Shown: one piece after another, positions 8,311-17,726 of the stretch
Position numbering within the stretch: position 1 is the first letter of the stretch
Layout: each line of letters opens with the position of its first letter
Source: Trichococcus sp. K1Tr
GTDB lineage: Bacteria > Bacillota > Bacilli > Lactobacillales > Aerococcaceae
Length of the DNA: 64,000 nt
Direction: 5' to 3'
NCBI RefSeq assembly: GCF_028309625.1
Contig: NZ_JAQMHR010000006.1
Span: forward strand, 94,823 to 158,822
Notes under the pieces: model-generated
The model's database searches: none
What the model was told of the DNA's origin: nothing
Seen by the model: the letters and a program-made list of their open reading frames with translations, nothing else
Program-made: the position numbers and the translations under genes

Positions 8311-9158
8311 CCTTTTTTCACCGTCCGTCCCGAGCCGGCGCGCTTCCCGATTGCCTTCAATTGCTGCGCATGTTTATTGTGCCCGTACTGTTGAATGAAA
8401 TAGTAGCCCAAGACCAACAGCAGCGTGAACAGGAACATCAGCGCACTGAGCGCATTGATTTCCAGGCTGACACCACGGCGGGCCCGCGAATAAATTTCCA
8501 CCGCCAATGTAGTGAAGCCGTTCCCGGTCACGAAAAATGTCACCGCAAAATCATCCAAGGAATAGGTGAAGGCCATGAAAAAGCCGCTCAGTATCCCTGG
8601 AGTGATGCTCGGGATCAGGATTCTGCTGAACACTTGGCCGGAGCTGGCGCCCAGATCCTGGGCCGCACTGATCATCGAATCGTTCATCTCATAAAGCTTC
8701 GGCAGCACCATCAGCACGACGATCGGAATCGAAAAAGCGATGTGCGACAACAGCACGGAGGAGAAGCCCAGCGAGAAGCCCAGCATCGTGAACAGAATCA
8801 ACAGGCTCGCCCCGATGATGACGTCCGGAGAAACCATCAGCACGTTGTTCAGGCTCAAAAGCGTATTCTTGATGCTGCGTTTTTTCGTGTAATAAATGAA
8901 AATCGCGCCCATCGTGCCGATTGCAGTTGCGATGAGGGCCGACAGCAAAGCCACCAAAAATGTGTTCAAAACGATTCCGATCAAGCGCGTATCCTCAAAC
9001 ACGGCCTGGTAATGCTCCCAAGTGAAGCCGGTGAAGGCGTTCATGGTCCCGCCGGCATTGAACGAATAAAAAATCAGATAAAAGATCGGCAGATACAGGA
9101 TGGCGAAAACGAGCACAAGGAACGCATTGTTCCACTTCGTGTTGGTTGTTTCCTTCAT
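8307..9158 (-). CDS. potC: Polyamine ABC transporter permease
   Basis: A 283-residue permease with about six membrane segments and the cytoplasmic coupling loop ISAAQDLGASSGQVFSRI, the EAA motif that docks onto PotA. It overlaps potB and potD by 4 nt on either side, so the three are translationally coupled. Residues after about 255 form a basic cytoplasmic tail. Confidence 0.92.
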   Translation of the reverse strand: MKETTNTKWNNAFLVLVFAILYLPIFYLIFYSFNAGGTMNAFTGFTWEHYQAVFEDTRLIGIVLNTFLVALLSALIATAIGTMGAIFIYYTKKRSIKNTLLSLNNVLMVSPDVIIGASLLILFTMLGFSLGFSSVLLSHIAFSIPIVVLMVLPKLYEMNDSMISAAQDLGASSGQVFSRILIPSITPGILSGFFMAFTYSLDDFAVTFFVTGNGFTTLAVEIYSRARRGVSLEINALSALMFLFTLLLVLGYYFIQQYGHNKHAQQLKAIGKRAGSGRTVKKG

Positions 9159-9970
9159 TTGACTCCCCTGCCTTTCCTCTTTTTGTCACGCGTCAGGGAC
9201 ATGATGGCGATCATGCTGATGATCAGAATGACGCCGATCGTGGAACCCATCCCCCAGTTCTGGGTGACGAGAAAATGCTGCTCCACAGCAGTTCCCAAAG
9301 TGATGACCCGGTTTCCGCCGATCAGTCGCGTCAGCATAAAGAGCGATAGTGATGGAATGAAGACGGCCTGGAAACCGCTGCGAACGCCGCTCAGCGTCAA
9401 AGGAAAGATGACCCGCGTCAAAGTCTGCATCCTTGTGGCGCCAAGGTCCTCGCTGGCCACGATCAGGGACGGGTTCAGCTCTTCGATCGAATTGAAGATC
9501 GGCAGGATCATGAACGGCAGCTCGATGTAGGCCGCCACGAAAATGAAACTGAAGTCCGTGAAGAGGATCTGTTGGGGACCGATGCCCATGAAGCTCAGGA
9601 ATTGGTTGACCGTACCGCTCTGACTGAACAAACCGATGAAGGCATAGGCCTTCAGCAAGAGATTGATCCAGGTCGGCAGAATGATCAAGGATAGCCAGAG
9701 CTGCTTATGCTTCGTCCGGCTCAGGAAAAGGGCCGTCGGGTAACTGATCAGGAACGTCGCGAGGGTGATGGTGAACGCATACAGGAACGAATTCAACGTC
9801 ATCCGCAGATAATTTCCCGAACTGAAATAGGTCGCGTAGTTGGCAAACGTGAATGCTCCGGTGATGTCGAAAAACGACTGGTACAGGATCAGCAGCATCG
9901 GAGAGAGGACAAACAACCCCAGCCAAAGCACGTAAGGAACAGAATAGAACGCTCTAGAATTTTTCGTCAT
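9155..9970 (-). CDS. potB: Polyamine ABC transporter permease
   Basis: A 271-residue membrane permease partnering PotC. The N terminus (YSVPYVLWLGLFVLSPMLLI) is the usual first membrane segment, and VASEDLGATRMQTLTRVIFP is the EAA loop. It starts 11 nt after the potA stop. Length is typical. Confidence 0.92.
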   Translation of the reverse strand: MTKNSRAFYSVPYVLWLGLFVLSPMLLILYQSFFDITGAFTFANYATYFSSGNYLRMTLNSFLYAFTITLATFLISYPTALFLSRTKHKQLWLSLIILPTWINLLLKAYAFIGLFSQSGTVNQFLSFMGIGPQQILFTDFSFIFVAAYIELPFMILPIFNSIEELNPSLIVASEDLGATRMQTLTRVIFPLTLSGVRSGFQAVFIPSLSLFMLTRLIGGNRVITLGTAVEQHFLVTQNWGMGSTIGVILIISMIAIMSLTRDKKRKGRGVK

Positions 9971-9981
9971 GTCTCTTCCCC

Positions 9982-11070
9982 CTATTCTTCATAGCTTTCC
10001 AGACGGGCATCGAACTCTTCTTCGGATTCGCCCAGGCGCATGACATGGATATCCTGCGGACCGAAACGGAGGCCGACATCCTTGCCGATTTCCGCGCGCT
10101 TGGTGGAATGGATCATCCACTCGTTTCCGTCCTTGTCGTAGCCGATGATTTCATAGTGGACACCGCGGAACAGCTGCGTATCGATATTCACGACCAGTTT
10201 GCCGTTTTCGACAGTCGTCAGCTCCAGATCTTCCGGACGGATGACGATTTCGATTTTTTCACCCGGAGTGATGCCCGCATCGGAACATTCGAACTCCTTG
10301 CCGACGAAGCTGATTTTGTAGTCCTCCACCATTGTTCCGGAAACGATATTGCTTTCGCCGATGAAATCCGCAACGAATCGGTTGATCGGCTCATCGTAAA
10401 TATCCACAGGTGTGCCGCTCTGGACAATCGCGCCTTTGTTCATGACGAAGATCCAATCGCTCATCGCCAATGCCTCTTCCTGATCGTGCGTGACAAAAAT
10501 GAAGGTGATGCCTAGACGCTCCTGCAGTTCCCGCAGTTCGTACTGCATATCCGTGCGCAGTTTCAAATCCAAAGCCGACAACGGTTCATCCAAAAGCAGC
10601 ACATCCGGTTCGTTGACGATTGCCCTGGCGATTGCGACCCGTTGTTGCTGGCCGCCCGACATTTCGCTGATTTCACGGTTTTCATAGCCCTCAAGTTGAA
10701 CCATTTTCAGTGCTTCTTCCACTTTCAGCTTTACCTGGTCCTTGGGCAATTTTTTGATCGTCAGACCGAATGCGATATTATCGAAAACATTCATGTGGGG
10801 GAACAAAGCGTAGTCCTGGAAAACCGTATTGACTTTGCGTCGGTTCGCCGGTATGTCATTCACTACTTCTTCATTGATTTTGATGATGCCTTCCGTTGCG
10901 TCCGCGAATCACGCGATCAAACGCAGAATCGTCGTCTTCCCGCAGCCGGATGGTCCCAAGAGGGTATAGAATTTGCCTCTTTCAAGCTCAAAGATAATAT
11001 CATGCAGCACAGTTTCATCATCGTATACTTTTTTTACATTCTCTAAAGTAATGATTGGTTTATCAGTCAT
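9982..11070 (-). pseudogene. potA: Polyamine ABC transporter ATPase interrupted by an in-frame TGA
   Basis: The gene starts at ATG 11070 after a GGCGGGAG site and would encode 362 residues. Codons 1-53 are normal and include Walker [10 protein letters not shown] (39-47) and LRLIA. Codon 54, where the family has the glycine of LIAGF, is TGA (10909-10911). The frame then continues intact: FADATEG, the Q-loop [13 protein letters not shown], signature [13 protein letters not shown], Walker B VLLLDEP and the C-terminal TOBE-type domain. GGA to TGA is one base change. An internal ATG at 10863 could restart translation, but that product lacks Walker A. It is a recent nonsense mutation, a sequencing error, or read through. 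Confidence 0.88.
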
Positions 11071-11200
11071 TTTCTCCCGCCTTTATCGTTTATGTATGGG
11101 CGTTGAACGTTCACTCCAATCGGATGCGACCGGATATTCACTCATCACTATTATGTTAGCACAAAACACTATTATTATATAAGAAGTAGCATCCTTTACA

Positions 11201-11233
11201 ACAAAAAACGCCAGAAAGATCATTCTGACGTTT
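11201..11233 (-). terminator. Terminator after the ECF-type ATPase
   Basis: AACGCCAGAA (11207-11216) pairs with TTCTGACGTT (11223-11232) apart from one wobble, and TTTTTT follows on the minus strand. Confidence 0.8.
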
Positions 11234-11252
11234 GGAACTTATATGTATTTTT

Positions 11253-12956
11253 TTAGAAAAGACGCGCTGCCCGATCGTAGTAGACGAATTTTTCCGTGAA
11301 GGAGTAGGGATCCGTCATTCCAATCTGATTAGCGAAGGTGAACAAGGTGGTCTCTTTCAATGAGGCGATCTGGATCAGCCTCGGATTGATGAGGACAAAA
11401 GCGGAACTCGTATCGGCCACAATCTTCCCTTTGGCCATGACGACCGCTCTGCGGGTGTATTCCAGCATTAGGTGCATGTCATGCGTCACGATCACAACGG
11501 TCACACCGTTCTGGTGGATCCGCTGGAGGAAATGCATGATGTCTTTATAATGGCTGAAATCCTGCCCGGCTGCCGGCTCATCCAAGATGATCAGCTCCGG
11601 ATCCAGCGCCAATACGGATGCAATCGACACCCGTTTCAGTTGACCGAAACTCAGCATCGATAACGGCAAGTCTTTGATGTATTGCAGTCCGCAAACTTTC
11701 GCAACTTCATCGACTTTCCTTACAATCTCTTCCTCAGGCATGTTGCGCTGTTTCATTTTTAGGGCTATCTCTTCATACACGGTTTCCTGTGAGAGGCTGT
11801 CTTTCGGGTTCTGCGGGACGTAGCCGACATAGTTTTCCGCTTCATCCGCATCGATGTCGCTGACTTCTTGGCCTTTCCAATAGATGTGGCCACTCTGCGG
11901 TTTCTCCTCACCTGTCATCAAACGGGAAAGCGTTGATTTGCCGGCGCCGTTTGCACCGACCAGGCTGAGCATTTCCCCTTTGTAGATGCGGAGAAAGGCA
12001 CCGTCGACGATATCCTTGTCGTTCCATGGGTATTTGAACGATAAGCCATCCAATTCCAGAAGCACTTCATCATAGTCGGGATACCTGAATTGCGGCAGAT
12101 AATTCAGCCAACTCTCCATCTGTTCCTTTAATTGCGGCCCGTTCACTTTCTTTGCATTCGCCAGTTCCCGGACATTGTCCAGATCGACTCCGGCATAGCG
12201 CATGGCCGTGATGTAAAGGGGTTCCCGGATGCCGATATCGCTCAAAATTTCGGTGCGGAGTATCTCCTCCGGGGTCGCATCCGCGATGATCCGCCCGCCG
12301 GAAAACAGCAGAATGCGATCGATTGGTTGCGCCAAAACATCTTCCAGCCTATGTTCGATGATGAGAACGGTCGTGTCGCTGACGCGATGCAGATCATCGA
12401 TGAATTTCATGGCCAAATCCCCGGAACTCGGGTCCAGATTCGCCAATGGCTCATCGAATAAAATCACTGGCTTGCCATCCAAGGAGATGCCGGCCATCGT
12501 GATATCACCCAACTGCTGTTCCGACAATTTCATGAAACTGCGCTTCAGATAAGGGCGTTTCTTCAGAAAGTCGTGCCATTTGTCCATTTTTTTCACATCA
12601 TCCACTGTACGGAACGGGACATGTTGCTTCACTCCAAATTTTCCCATCTGATCCGCGTGGGGAATCAGACTGTTCTTGACCAGTTTCATTTCATTCGGAA
12701 GAAAATCTTCAAAGGGGGCAACCGTTTGATCGATCTGATGGTGAAAGAGGATGTTTCCACTCGCATCGCCGTTCTCTTCACTCGGCAATACGCCAGTGAG
12801 GCAGCGGGCAAAGGTCGTTTTCCCGGAGCCGCTAGGGCCGAGCACAAGTATTTTTTCTCCTTCGTAGATGGTGACATTCAGTTCTTCTAACGTCGGTTCC
12901 TTTTGATCTGAATAGGTGAAACTAAAGTTCTGAAAAGATATCAGTGGTCTTCGCAT
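11253..12956 (-). CDS. ECF-type ABC transporter ATPase with two nucleotide-binding domains
   Basis: A 567-residue cytoplasmic protein with two ABC ATPase domains, like the YkoD/DUF3744 family that energises ECF vitamin importers. Domain 2 (about 295-500) is canonical: GANGAGKST, a YVPQNP Q-loop, LSFGQLKRVSIA and LIILDEP. Domain 1 keeps GPSGSGKTT (40-48) and VILFDEPLANLDP, but I find no Q-loop, and the signature reads LSEQQLGDITMAG. An unusual Lys-rich stretch lies between. No S or T membrane component is adjacent; murB is upstream and pot genes downstream. A GGAGG site precedes the ATG. Substrate is unknown. Confidence 0.82.
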   Translation of the reverse strand: MRRPLISFQNFSFTYSDQKEPTLEELNVTIYEGEKILVLGPSGSGKTTFARCLTGVLPSEENGDASGNILFHHQIDQTVAPFEDFLPNEMKLVKNSLIPHADQMGKFGVKQHVPFRTVDDVKKMDKWHDFLKKRPYLKRSFMKLSEQQLGDITMAGISLDGKPVILFDEPLANLDPSSGDLAMKFIDDLHRVSDTTVLIIEHRLEDVLAQPIDRILLFSGGRIIADATPEEILRTEILSDIGIREPLYITAMRYAGVDLDNVRELANAKKVNGPQLKEQMESWLNYLPQFRYPDYDEVLLELDGLSFKYPWNDKDIVDGAFLRIYKGEMLSLVGANGAGKSTLSRLMTGEEKPQSGHIYWKGQEVSDIDADEAENYVGYVPQNPKDSLSQETVYEEIALKMKQRNMPEEEIVRKVDEVAKVCGLQYIKDLPLSMLSFGQLKRVSIASVLALDPELIILDEPAAGQDFSHYKDIMHFLQRIHQNGVTVVIVTHDMHLMLEYTRRAVVMAKGKIVADTSSAFVLINPRLIQIASLKETTLFTFANQIGMTDPYSFTEKFVYYDRAARLF

Positions 12957-13006
12957 GGGCTATCCTCCTTCATTATATATTCAAAAAATAATAAAAAAAT
13001 AATTAA

Positions 13007-13046
13007 GTGCTATTCAAAAAAGAGCTGAATGTTCGCACCCAGCCTT
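13007..13046 (-). terminator. Probable terminator after murB
   Basis: On the minus strand, GCTG, a mismatch, TG, loop, CA, a mismatch and CAGC form a short stem followed by CTTTTTT. It lies just past the murB stop. Confidence 0.55.
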
Positions 13047-13054
13047 CTTTTCAC

Positions 13055-13978
13055 CTATACGCTTCCCACTGTATCTTCTCCGATGATCCGGACTTCCGTT
13101 TCCAATGGCACACCATAATGTTCCATTATGACTTCTTTGATATGTGCGATCAGTTCAATGTAATCGGTCGCTGTGGCACTGTTGATGTTCACGATAAAGC
13201 CTGCATGCTTCATCGACACCTGTGCCCCGCCCCAAATCAAACCTTGGAGACCCGCTTCTTGGATCAATTTGCCTGTGAAATACCCGGTCGGCCGTTTGAA
13301 GACGCTGCCGCATGAAGGATATTCCAATGGTTGCTTGGATTCGCGCAAAGCCGTCAATTCATCCATTCGGGCTTTGATTGTTTCCTGCTTGCCTTTTTCC
13401 AGATGGAAAACGACTTCCAGAACAATTTCATTCGTTTCCTGCAGCTTGCTGTGGCGATAGGAAAACTCAAGTTCATTTTTCTCGTAGGTTTTGATTTTGC
13501 CTTCACGCGTGATCACCACTACGGATTCGATGACTTCTTCGACTTCACCGTCATAAGCTCCGGCATTCATGTAGACCGCTCCGCCGACGCTGCCGGGAAT
13601 GCCGCATGCGAATTCCAAGCCGCTCAACCGCTCCGCCAAGGCCATCCGCGAAGCATCGATCAAGCGTGCGCCGCTCTGGACGATCAACCGATGGCGCTTC
13701 ACTTCCATGTGGTCCATTTCCGTCAGGATCATGACGATACCGCGGATGCCGCCATCCTTGATGATGACATTGCTGGAATTGCCCAATACGGTCAGAGGCG
13801 CTTGCTTTTCATTCACCCATGCAACGATTGCCGCTACTTCATCTTTGGATTTCGGAAAGACCAGCACATCCGCAGGGCCACCTGTTTTTGTGTATGTATA
13901 ATTTGATAAGTTTTCATTCTCTTTAATGATCGTTTCAGGAAACTGTTGTTTTATTTCCGTCCCCAACATGCATTTCAC
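13055..13978 (-). CDS. murB: UDP-N-acetylenolpyruvoylglucosamine reductase
   Basis: A cytosolic flavoenzyme of about 307 residues that reduces UDP-GlcNAc-enolpyruvate with NADPH, the second committed step to UDP-MurNAc. FAD-binding segments are TKTGGPADVLVFP, GNSSNVIIKDGGIRG and GIPGSVGGAVYMNAG. The serine of SCGSVFKRP is the expected proton donor, and the late glutamate lies in LETEVRIIG. The first possible start is GTG at 13978; an ATG three codons later is equally plausible, and neither has a strong ribosome site. An extended -10 TGTTAGAAT lies upstream. Confidence 0.95.
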   Translation of the reverse strand: MKCMLGTEIKQQFPETIIKENENLSNYTYTKTGGPADVLVFPKSKDEVAAIVAWVNEKQAPLTVLGNSSNVIIKDGGIRGIVMILTEMDHMEVKRHRLIVQSGARLIDASRMALAERLSGLEFACGIPGSVGGAVYMNAGAYDGEVEEVIESVVVITREGKIKTYEKNELEFSYRHSKLQETNEIVLEVVFHLEKGKQETIKARMDELTALRESKQPLEYPSCGSVFKRPTGYFTGKLIQEAGLQGLIWGGAQVSMKHAGFIVNINSATATDYIELIAHIKEVIMEHYGVPLETEVRIIGEDTVGSV

Positions 13979-14305
13979 CCACTAATTTTATTTATGTAGT
14001 CCATTCTAACATCACTTGATGCGGATTTGTATCAAATAAGTAAGCGGCAGCGATTAATTATATTTCTTTAACCAATTATTAATCGTTTTTTAATCAAAAG
14101 CATTTCCGCACCTGTTCATGCTATTTTAACACAAGTTTATGAAAAAATTTACAATTTAATCAATTTGAAATAGCTTTGTTAGATATCTGTCTGCCGGAAA
14201 GAATCCTTTTTCATTTTTTGGACACGAATTCCGGCCCTATTCCTTGCGATCCAAGCGCATAGGTATGGTAAAATATTACAGATAACAGAAAAAGGAGGCT
14301 GCTTT
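13979..14305. other. AT-rich spacer between murB and a small membrane protein gene
   Basis: This 327-nt gap holds the promoter regions of two divergent genes. The only structure seen is the inverted pair CGATTAAT (14051-14058) and ATTAATCG (14078-14085), followed on the plus strand by six T. With no plus-strand gene upstream it is unlikely to be a working terminator. On the minus strand it lies upstream of the murB promoter region. No open frame of note. Confidence 0.5.
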
Positions 14306-14554
14306 ATGCAACCGAAACAAACCAGAAACGGAATAACATTCACACTATTGTCCATCCTTTACCCTCTTTACCTCTTCACTACCAAAGATCCCGGCTCCGT
14401 ATCCACTACCTCGTTGATATTGGCGCTGTTTTTGCCGATTGTCGGAACGATTTTTGCGCTGAACATCCCAGAGCCTAAAATGAAGTGGACACTGGCCGCC
14501 ATCAATCTCTTCCTCTTCATCCTGTTCCTTTACTATACGATTGCGTTGCGTTAA
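14306..14554 (+). CDS. Small membrane protein, unknown function
   Basis: An 82-residue protein with two or three hydrophobic segments (about 10-25, 35-52 and 60-80), separated by short polar loops ([17 protein letters not shown]). It has a very good AAAGGAGG ribosome site 7 nt before the ATG, so it is probably real. I do not recognise a family. Exonuclease III starts 16 nt downstream, so the two are likely cotranscribed. Confidence 0.75.
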   Translation: MQPKQTRNGITFTLLSILYPLYLFTTKDPGSVSTTSLILALFLPIVGTIFALNIPEPKMKWTLAAINLFLFILFLYYTIALR

Positions 14555-14570
14555 GGCAGGTGAACATAAA

Positions 14571-15332
14571 ATGGATCTAAAATTTGTCTCATGGAACGTC
14601 AACGGTTTGCGGGCCATCGTAAATAAAAATTTTGCGGATATTTTTTCGGACTTCGATGCCGATTTCTTCTGTCTGCAGGAAACGAAATTGCAGGAAGGCC
14701 AGATCGATCTTGCGTTCCCCGGGTATGAATCCTACTGGAATTACGCGGAGCGCAAAGGCTATTCCGGTACGGCCATATTCACAAAGCATACACCGCTTTC
14801 TGTCCGGTTGGGCATAGGCGCTTCCGAACATGATTCGGAAGGCCGCGTCATCACCTTGGAGTATGCCGGCTTCTACCTGGTCACTGTCTACACGCCCAAT
14901 TCCCAAGAGCAACTGAAGCGGTTGGACTACCGGATGGATTGGGAGACTGCTTTTCTGGCTTATCTGAAAAGGCTGGAGTCTGAAAAACCGGTTGTCGTCT
15001 GCGGAGACCTTAACGTTGCCCACGAAAACATCGATTTGAAGAATTGGAAAACGAACCGCAAGAACGCAGGCTTTTCGGACGAGGAACGCGCCAAGTTCAG
15101 CGAAGTGGTCGCCAACGGATTCATCGATACCTTCCGCTACTTTCATCCGGATGCGGAAGGAAGATATTCCTGGTGGAGCTATCGCTTCAACGCCCGCAAA
15201 AACAATGCCGGCTGGCGGATCGACTATTTCCTTGTATCGGACGCTTTGAAGGATGCTTTGGTCGACGCGGATATCCATGAAAATATCTTCGGCAGCGACC
15301 ATTGCCCGGTATCACTGAGGCTTTCACTGTAG
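14571..15332 (+). CDS. exoA: Exodeoxyribonuclease III / AP endonuclease
   Basis: A 253-residue enzyme of the exonuclease III family, acting at abasic sites and 3' blocked ends in base-excision repair. Motifs in order: [15 protein letters not shown] (metal-binding Glu), [12 protein letters not shown] (catalytic Asp and Asn), [16 protein letters not shown] and SDHCPV (catalytic His). An in-frame codon 30 nt upstream overlaps the previous gene. The ATG at 14571 after GCAGGTGA gives the conventional N terminus [12 protein letters not shown]. Confidence 0.96.
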   Translation: MDLKFVSWNVNGLRAIVNKNFADIFSDFDADFFCLQETKLQEGQIDLAFPGYESYWNYAERKGYSGTAIFTKHTPLSVRLGIGASEHDSEGRVITLEYAGFYLVTVYTPNSQEQLKRLDYRMDWETAFLAYLKRLESEKPVVVCGDLNVAHENIDLKNWKTNRKNAGFSDEERAKFSEVVANGFIDTFRYFHPDAEGRYSWWSYRFNARKNNAGWRIDYFLVSDALKDALVDADIHENIFGSDHCPVSLRLSL

Positions 15333-15375
15333 TCGCGAAACATTTGAAGCATCAACCAGTCAGGAGGAATGGAAT

Positions 15376-16161
15376 ATGGATTTTCAAAATCGTGTGGTCG
15401 TGGTGACCGGCGGAGCGAACGGCATCGGCCGAGCCACTGTGGAATCTTTTTTGACAGCAGGTGCTGTTGTCGCATTCGTGGACACAGATAAGGAAGCCGG
15501 CGAAAAGATCGTTTCCCGTTTCGCAGCGAAGGATGTGTATTTCCATCACGGGGACATCGCGGCGGAAGCTGCCCTTCACGCTTTTGCGGAAGCCGTCAAG
15601 CAACGCTTCGGCAAAGTCGATTATCTGGTGAACAACGCCTGCATCAGCAAAAAGGGTATCCTGTCGGAATGTTCCTATCAGGACTTCAATTATGTGCTGG
15701 CTTTGGGCGTCACGGCACCATACCTGTTGACGAGTTTGCTTTTACCGGTGTTCACAGCTGGCGCTTCAGTTGTGAACATCGCATCAAGCCGCGGTTTCAT
15801 GTCGCAAGAGGACACCGAAAGTTATTCGGCAGCTAAAGGCGGCATCCTTGCTTTGACGCATGCGCTCAGCATTTCGTTGGCTGGAAAAGCCCGCGTCAAT
15901 TCCATCAGCCCAGGTTGGATCGACACGGGTTCCTTCCATAAAGATGAGGATTATCATCCTGCCTACGAGGCGGCGGATCTCCTGCAGCACCCTGTCGGTC
16001 GTGTCGGCGTGCCTGATGACATCGTGCAGACGATCCGCTTCCTCTGCAGCGACGCAGCCGGCTTCATCACCGGGCAGAATTTCACTGTCGACGGCGGGAT
16101 GTCCAAGCTGATGATTTACCACAACGATCATGGCTGGACCTACAATCCCGAATCCAAGTGA
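15376..16161 (+). CDS. Short-chain dehydrogenase/reductase
   Basis: A 261-residue classical SDR. The nucleotide-binding TGGANGIG motif is at residues 11-18, NNACIS follows about residue 90, the catalytic Tyr-Lys pair is in YSAAKGG with the serine in IASSRG, and SPGWIDTG lies after it. The C terminus has VDGG. Substrate cannot be told; sugar alcohols or 3-oxoacyl compounds are common. It has an AGGAGG site and lies 43 nt after exoA. Confidence 0.9.
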   Translation: MDFQNRVVVVTGGANGIGRATVESFLTAGAVVAFVDTDKEAGEKIVSRFAAKDVYFHHGDIAAEAALHAFAEAVKQRFGKVDYLVNNACISKKGILSECSYQDFNYVLALGVTAPYLLTSLLLPVFTAGASVVNIASSRGFMSQEDTESYSAAKGGILALTHALSISLAGKARVNSISPGWIDTGSFHKDEDYHPAYEAADLLQHPVGRVGVPDDIVQTIRFLCSDAAGFITGQNFTVDGGMSKLMIYHNDHGWTYNPESK

Positions 16162-16196
16162 TCGGCATTGTCGAAAGCAAGCTGAAGTTCCCATAA

Positions 16197-16243
16197 AAAA
16201 ATAAGCAGGACGCCTCTCTTATGAAAGGGTCCTGCTTATTTTT
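16197..16243. terminator. Bidirectional terminator
   Basis: AAAAATAAGCAGGAC (16197-16211) pairs with GTCCTGCTTATTTTT (16229-16243). It separates the SDR gene from the converging hydrolase gene. Confidence 0.9.
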
Positions 16244-16244
16244 G

Positions 16245-16898
16245 TTATCCAGCCTTATTTCCCGGAAACTGCTTCACGAACCATTGCGCAGCCAACTCGG
16301 CGACCTGTTCCAGCGTGCCGGCTTCTTCGAACAGATGGGTTGCTCCCGGAATGATGGTCATTTCCTTCTCACAGTTCAGCAACGCATAGGCTTGCTCGTT
16401 CAGTTCTATCACCCCGTCATCATAGCCGCCGACCAGCAACAGCGTCGGGGCTGTGACCTTAGCCAAATAGGCTTTGGCCAAATCCGGCCGGCCGCCCCGC
16501 GATACGACGGCCTTGATTCCATCTCCCAACACAGCGGCCGATTGCAAAGCGGCAGCCGCGCCGGTGCTGGATCCGAAATACCCGAGCGGTAACTGTCTTG
16601 TTTCCTCCTGTTGCTTCACCCAGTTTTCCGCAAGCGTCAACCGTTGGGCCAACAAATCGATATCGAAACGCTTGTCGGTCCATTCGCTCTCCGCCTCCGT
16701 CAACAAATCCAGCAACAGGGTCGATAAACCATGCGCCCGCAGCACACTGGCAACATATTTGTTGCGCACACTGTGTCGGCTGCTCCCGCTGCCATGGGCA
16801 AAAATAACGAGTCCTTTCGGGTCTCTGTGCAAGACCAGATCACCATTCAAGGTGACACCAGCACCGGTTATCTTCACTGCCTTCTCTGGATCACTCAT
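16245..16898 (-). CDS. Alpha/beta hydrolase of the dienelactone hydrolase type
   Basis: A 217-residue hydrolase. The nucleophile elbow GSSTG (Ser111) sits at residues 109-113, the acidic residue is likely in YDDGV, and the histidine is in GATHLFEEAG. An early FAHGSGSSRHS segment supplies the oxyanion region. Its start overlaps the end of the upstream phosphoribosyltransferase gene by 8 nt. Related hydrolases occur next to or fused with such phosphoribosyltransferases in other bacteria, which implies a shared pathway; the substrate is unknown. Confidence 0.83.
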   Translation of the reverse strand: MSDPEKAVKITGAGVTLNGDLVLHRDPKGLVIFAHGSGSSRHSVRNKYVASVLRAHGLSTLLLDLLTEAESEWTDKRFDIDLLAQRLTLAENWVKQQEETRQLPLGYFGSSTGAAAALQSAAVLGDGIKAVVSRGGRPDLAKAYLAKVTAPTLLLVGGYDDGVIELNEQAYALLNCEKEMTIIPGATHLFEEAGTLEQVAELAAQWFVKQFPGNKAG

Positions 16899-17544
16899 CT
16901 GCCTTCCCCTCCTTCACGTTCATGCTTCGGAGCAAGGCGACGACCTCCGCGTCATCAAGCTGATCGAAACGGACATAATAGGCGCCCACAGCGCCGAGAT
17001 AGTCGTCCGTCCGCTCCAAAGCAACGACTGCATCCACCATTTGGTCCATCTTTTTCGCGGTATCCTCCGGCGTGACCGGGATGGCCACGATGATGCGTTT
17101 CGGATTCCGCTTTTTGAGTGCTGCTATCGAAGCGAACATCGTGAAGCCGGTCGCGATGCCGTCGTCCACGATGATGGCCGTTTTACCTTCCAGCGATTGG
17201 ATGTTCGCTGCCCCGATGTACGTTTCCCTGCGCCTTTTGATTTCCTGGCGAAGCCGCTTCAGCTCCCATTCCAGCCAATTCTGGTCCAACACCCCATGCT
17301 CGCCCGGATTGAAGATTGGGTCCGCATCCTCTGTGATGGCGCCGATGGCATATTCAGGATTGAACGGGTGTCCGATTTTTTTCGTGATAAGCAGATCAAG
17401 CGGTGCCACCAATTTCTTGGCGATCTCCACGCCCAAAGGCACTCCCCCACGCGGCAAAGCAAATACGACGATATCTTCTCCGCGGTACTTCTCCAAAGCT
17501 TCGGCCAGCAGGATGCCGGCCTCTTTCCGATCGTTAAAAAGCAT
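16891..17544 (-). CDS. Phosphoribosyltransferase-family protein
   Basis: A 217-residue type I PRTase fold protein. The PRPP-binding motif AIIVDDGIATGFTM is at residues 123-136, the strand FALPRGGVPLG at 28-38, and a basic helix (KRLRQEIKRRRETY) precedes the PRPP loop. It resembles the stand-alone family annotated only as phosphoribosyltransferase, not a known purine or pyrimidine enzyme. Translationally coupled to the hydrolase. The ribosome site is AAGGAGGG. Confidence 0.85.
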   Translation of the reverse strand: MLFNDRKEAGILLAEALEKYRGEDIVVFALPRGGVPLGVEIAKKLVAPLDLLITKKIGHPFNPEYAIGAITEDADPIFNPGEHGVLDQNWLEWELKRLRQEIKRRRETYIGAANIQSLEGKTAIIVDDGIATGFTMFASIAALKKRNPKRIIVAIPVTPEDTAKKMDQMVDAVVALERTDDYLGAVGAYYVRFDQLDDAEVVALLRSMNVKEGKADE

Positions 17545-17580
17545 AAAGTTCCCTCCTTGTCCGACAATACCTTCCCATTG

Positions 17581-17644
17581 ACTGAAACAAGTGCGTGCTG
17601 GTCGACTGAAATTACGCTTGGCTCGACTGTTTTCTCAACTGAGT
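17581..17644. repeat. Short imperfect direct repeat upstream of the PRTase gene
   Basis: GACTGAAA occurs twice about 24 nt apart (first copy beginning at about 17580, second at 17604), and TCGACTG follows at 17623. GTCGA (17601-17605) and TCGAC (17623-17627) can pair, and CTCAACTGAG (17635-17644) is a short palindrome. It may be a decayed relative of the hairpin arrays or an operator region. Confidence 0.35.
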
Positions 17645-17726
17645 CATTTTGCGATTGTTCTGTTATCTCATCTCAACCAAATCATAGCACGCAAACGCCA
17701 CAAGGAGGAACAATAACACTTCTGGA

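Noticed and set aside
8361..9530. Long plus-strand open frame across potC and potB
   Set aside because: Its product is a His/Arg/Gln-rich sequence typical of antisense frames, and the permease frames on the minus strand are convincing.
14051..14091. Plus-strand terminator (ATTAATCG arm plus six T)
   Set aside because: No plus-strand gene lies upstream to be terminated, and the stem is AT-rich with a 19-nt loop.
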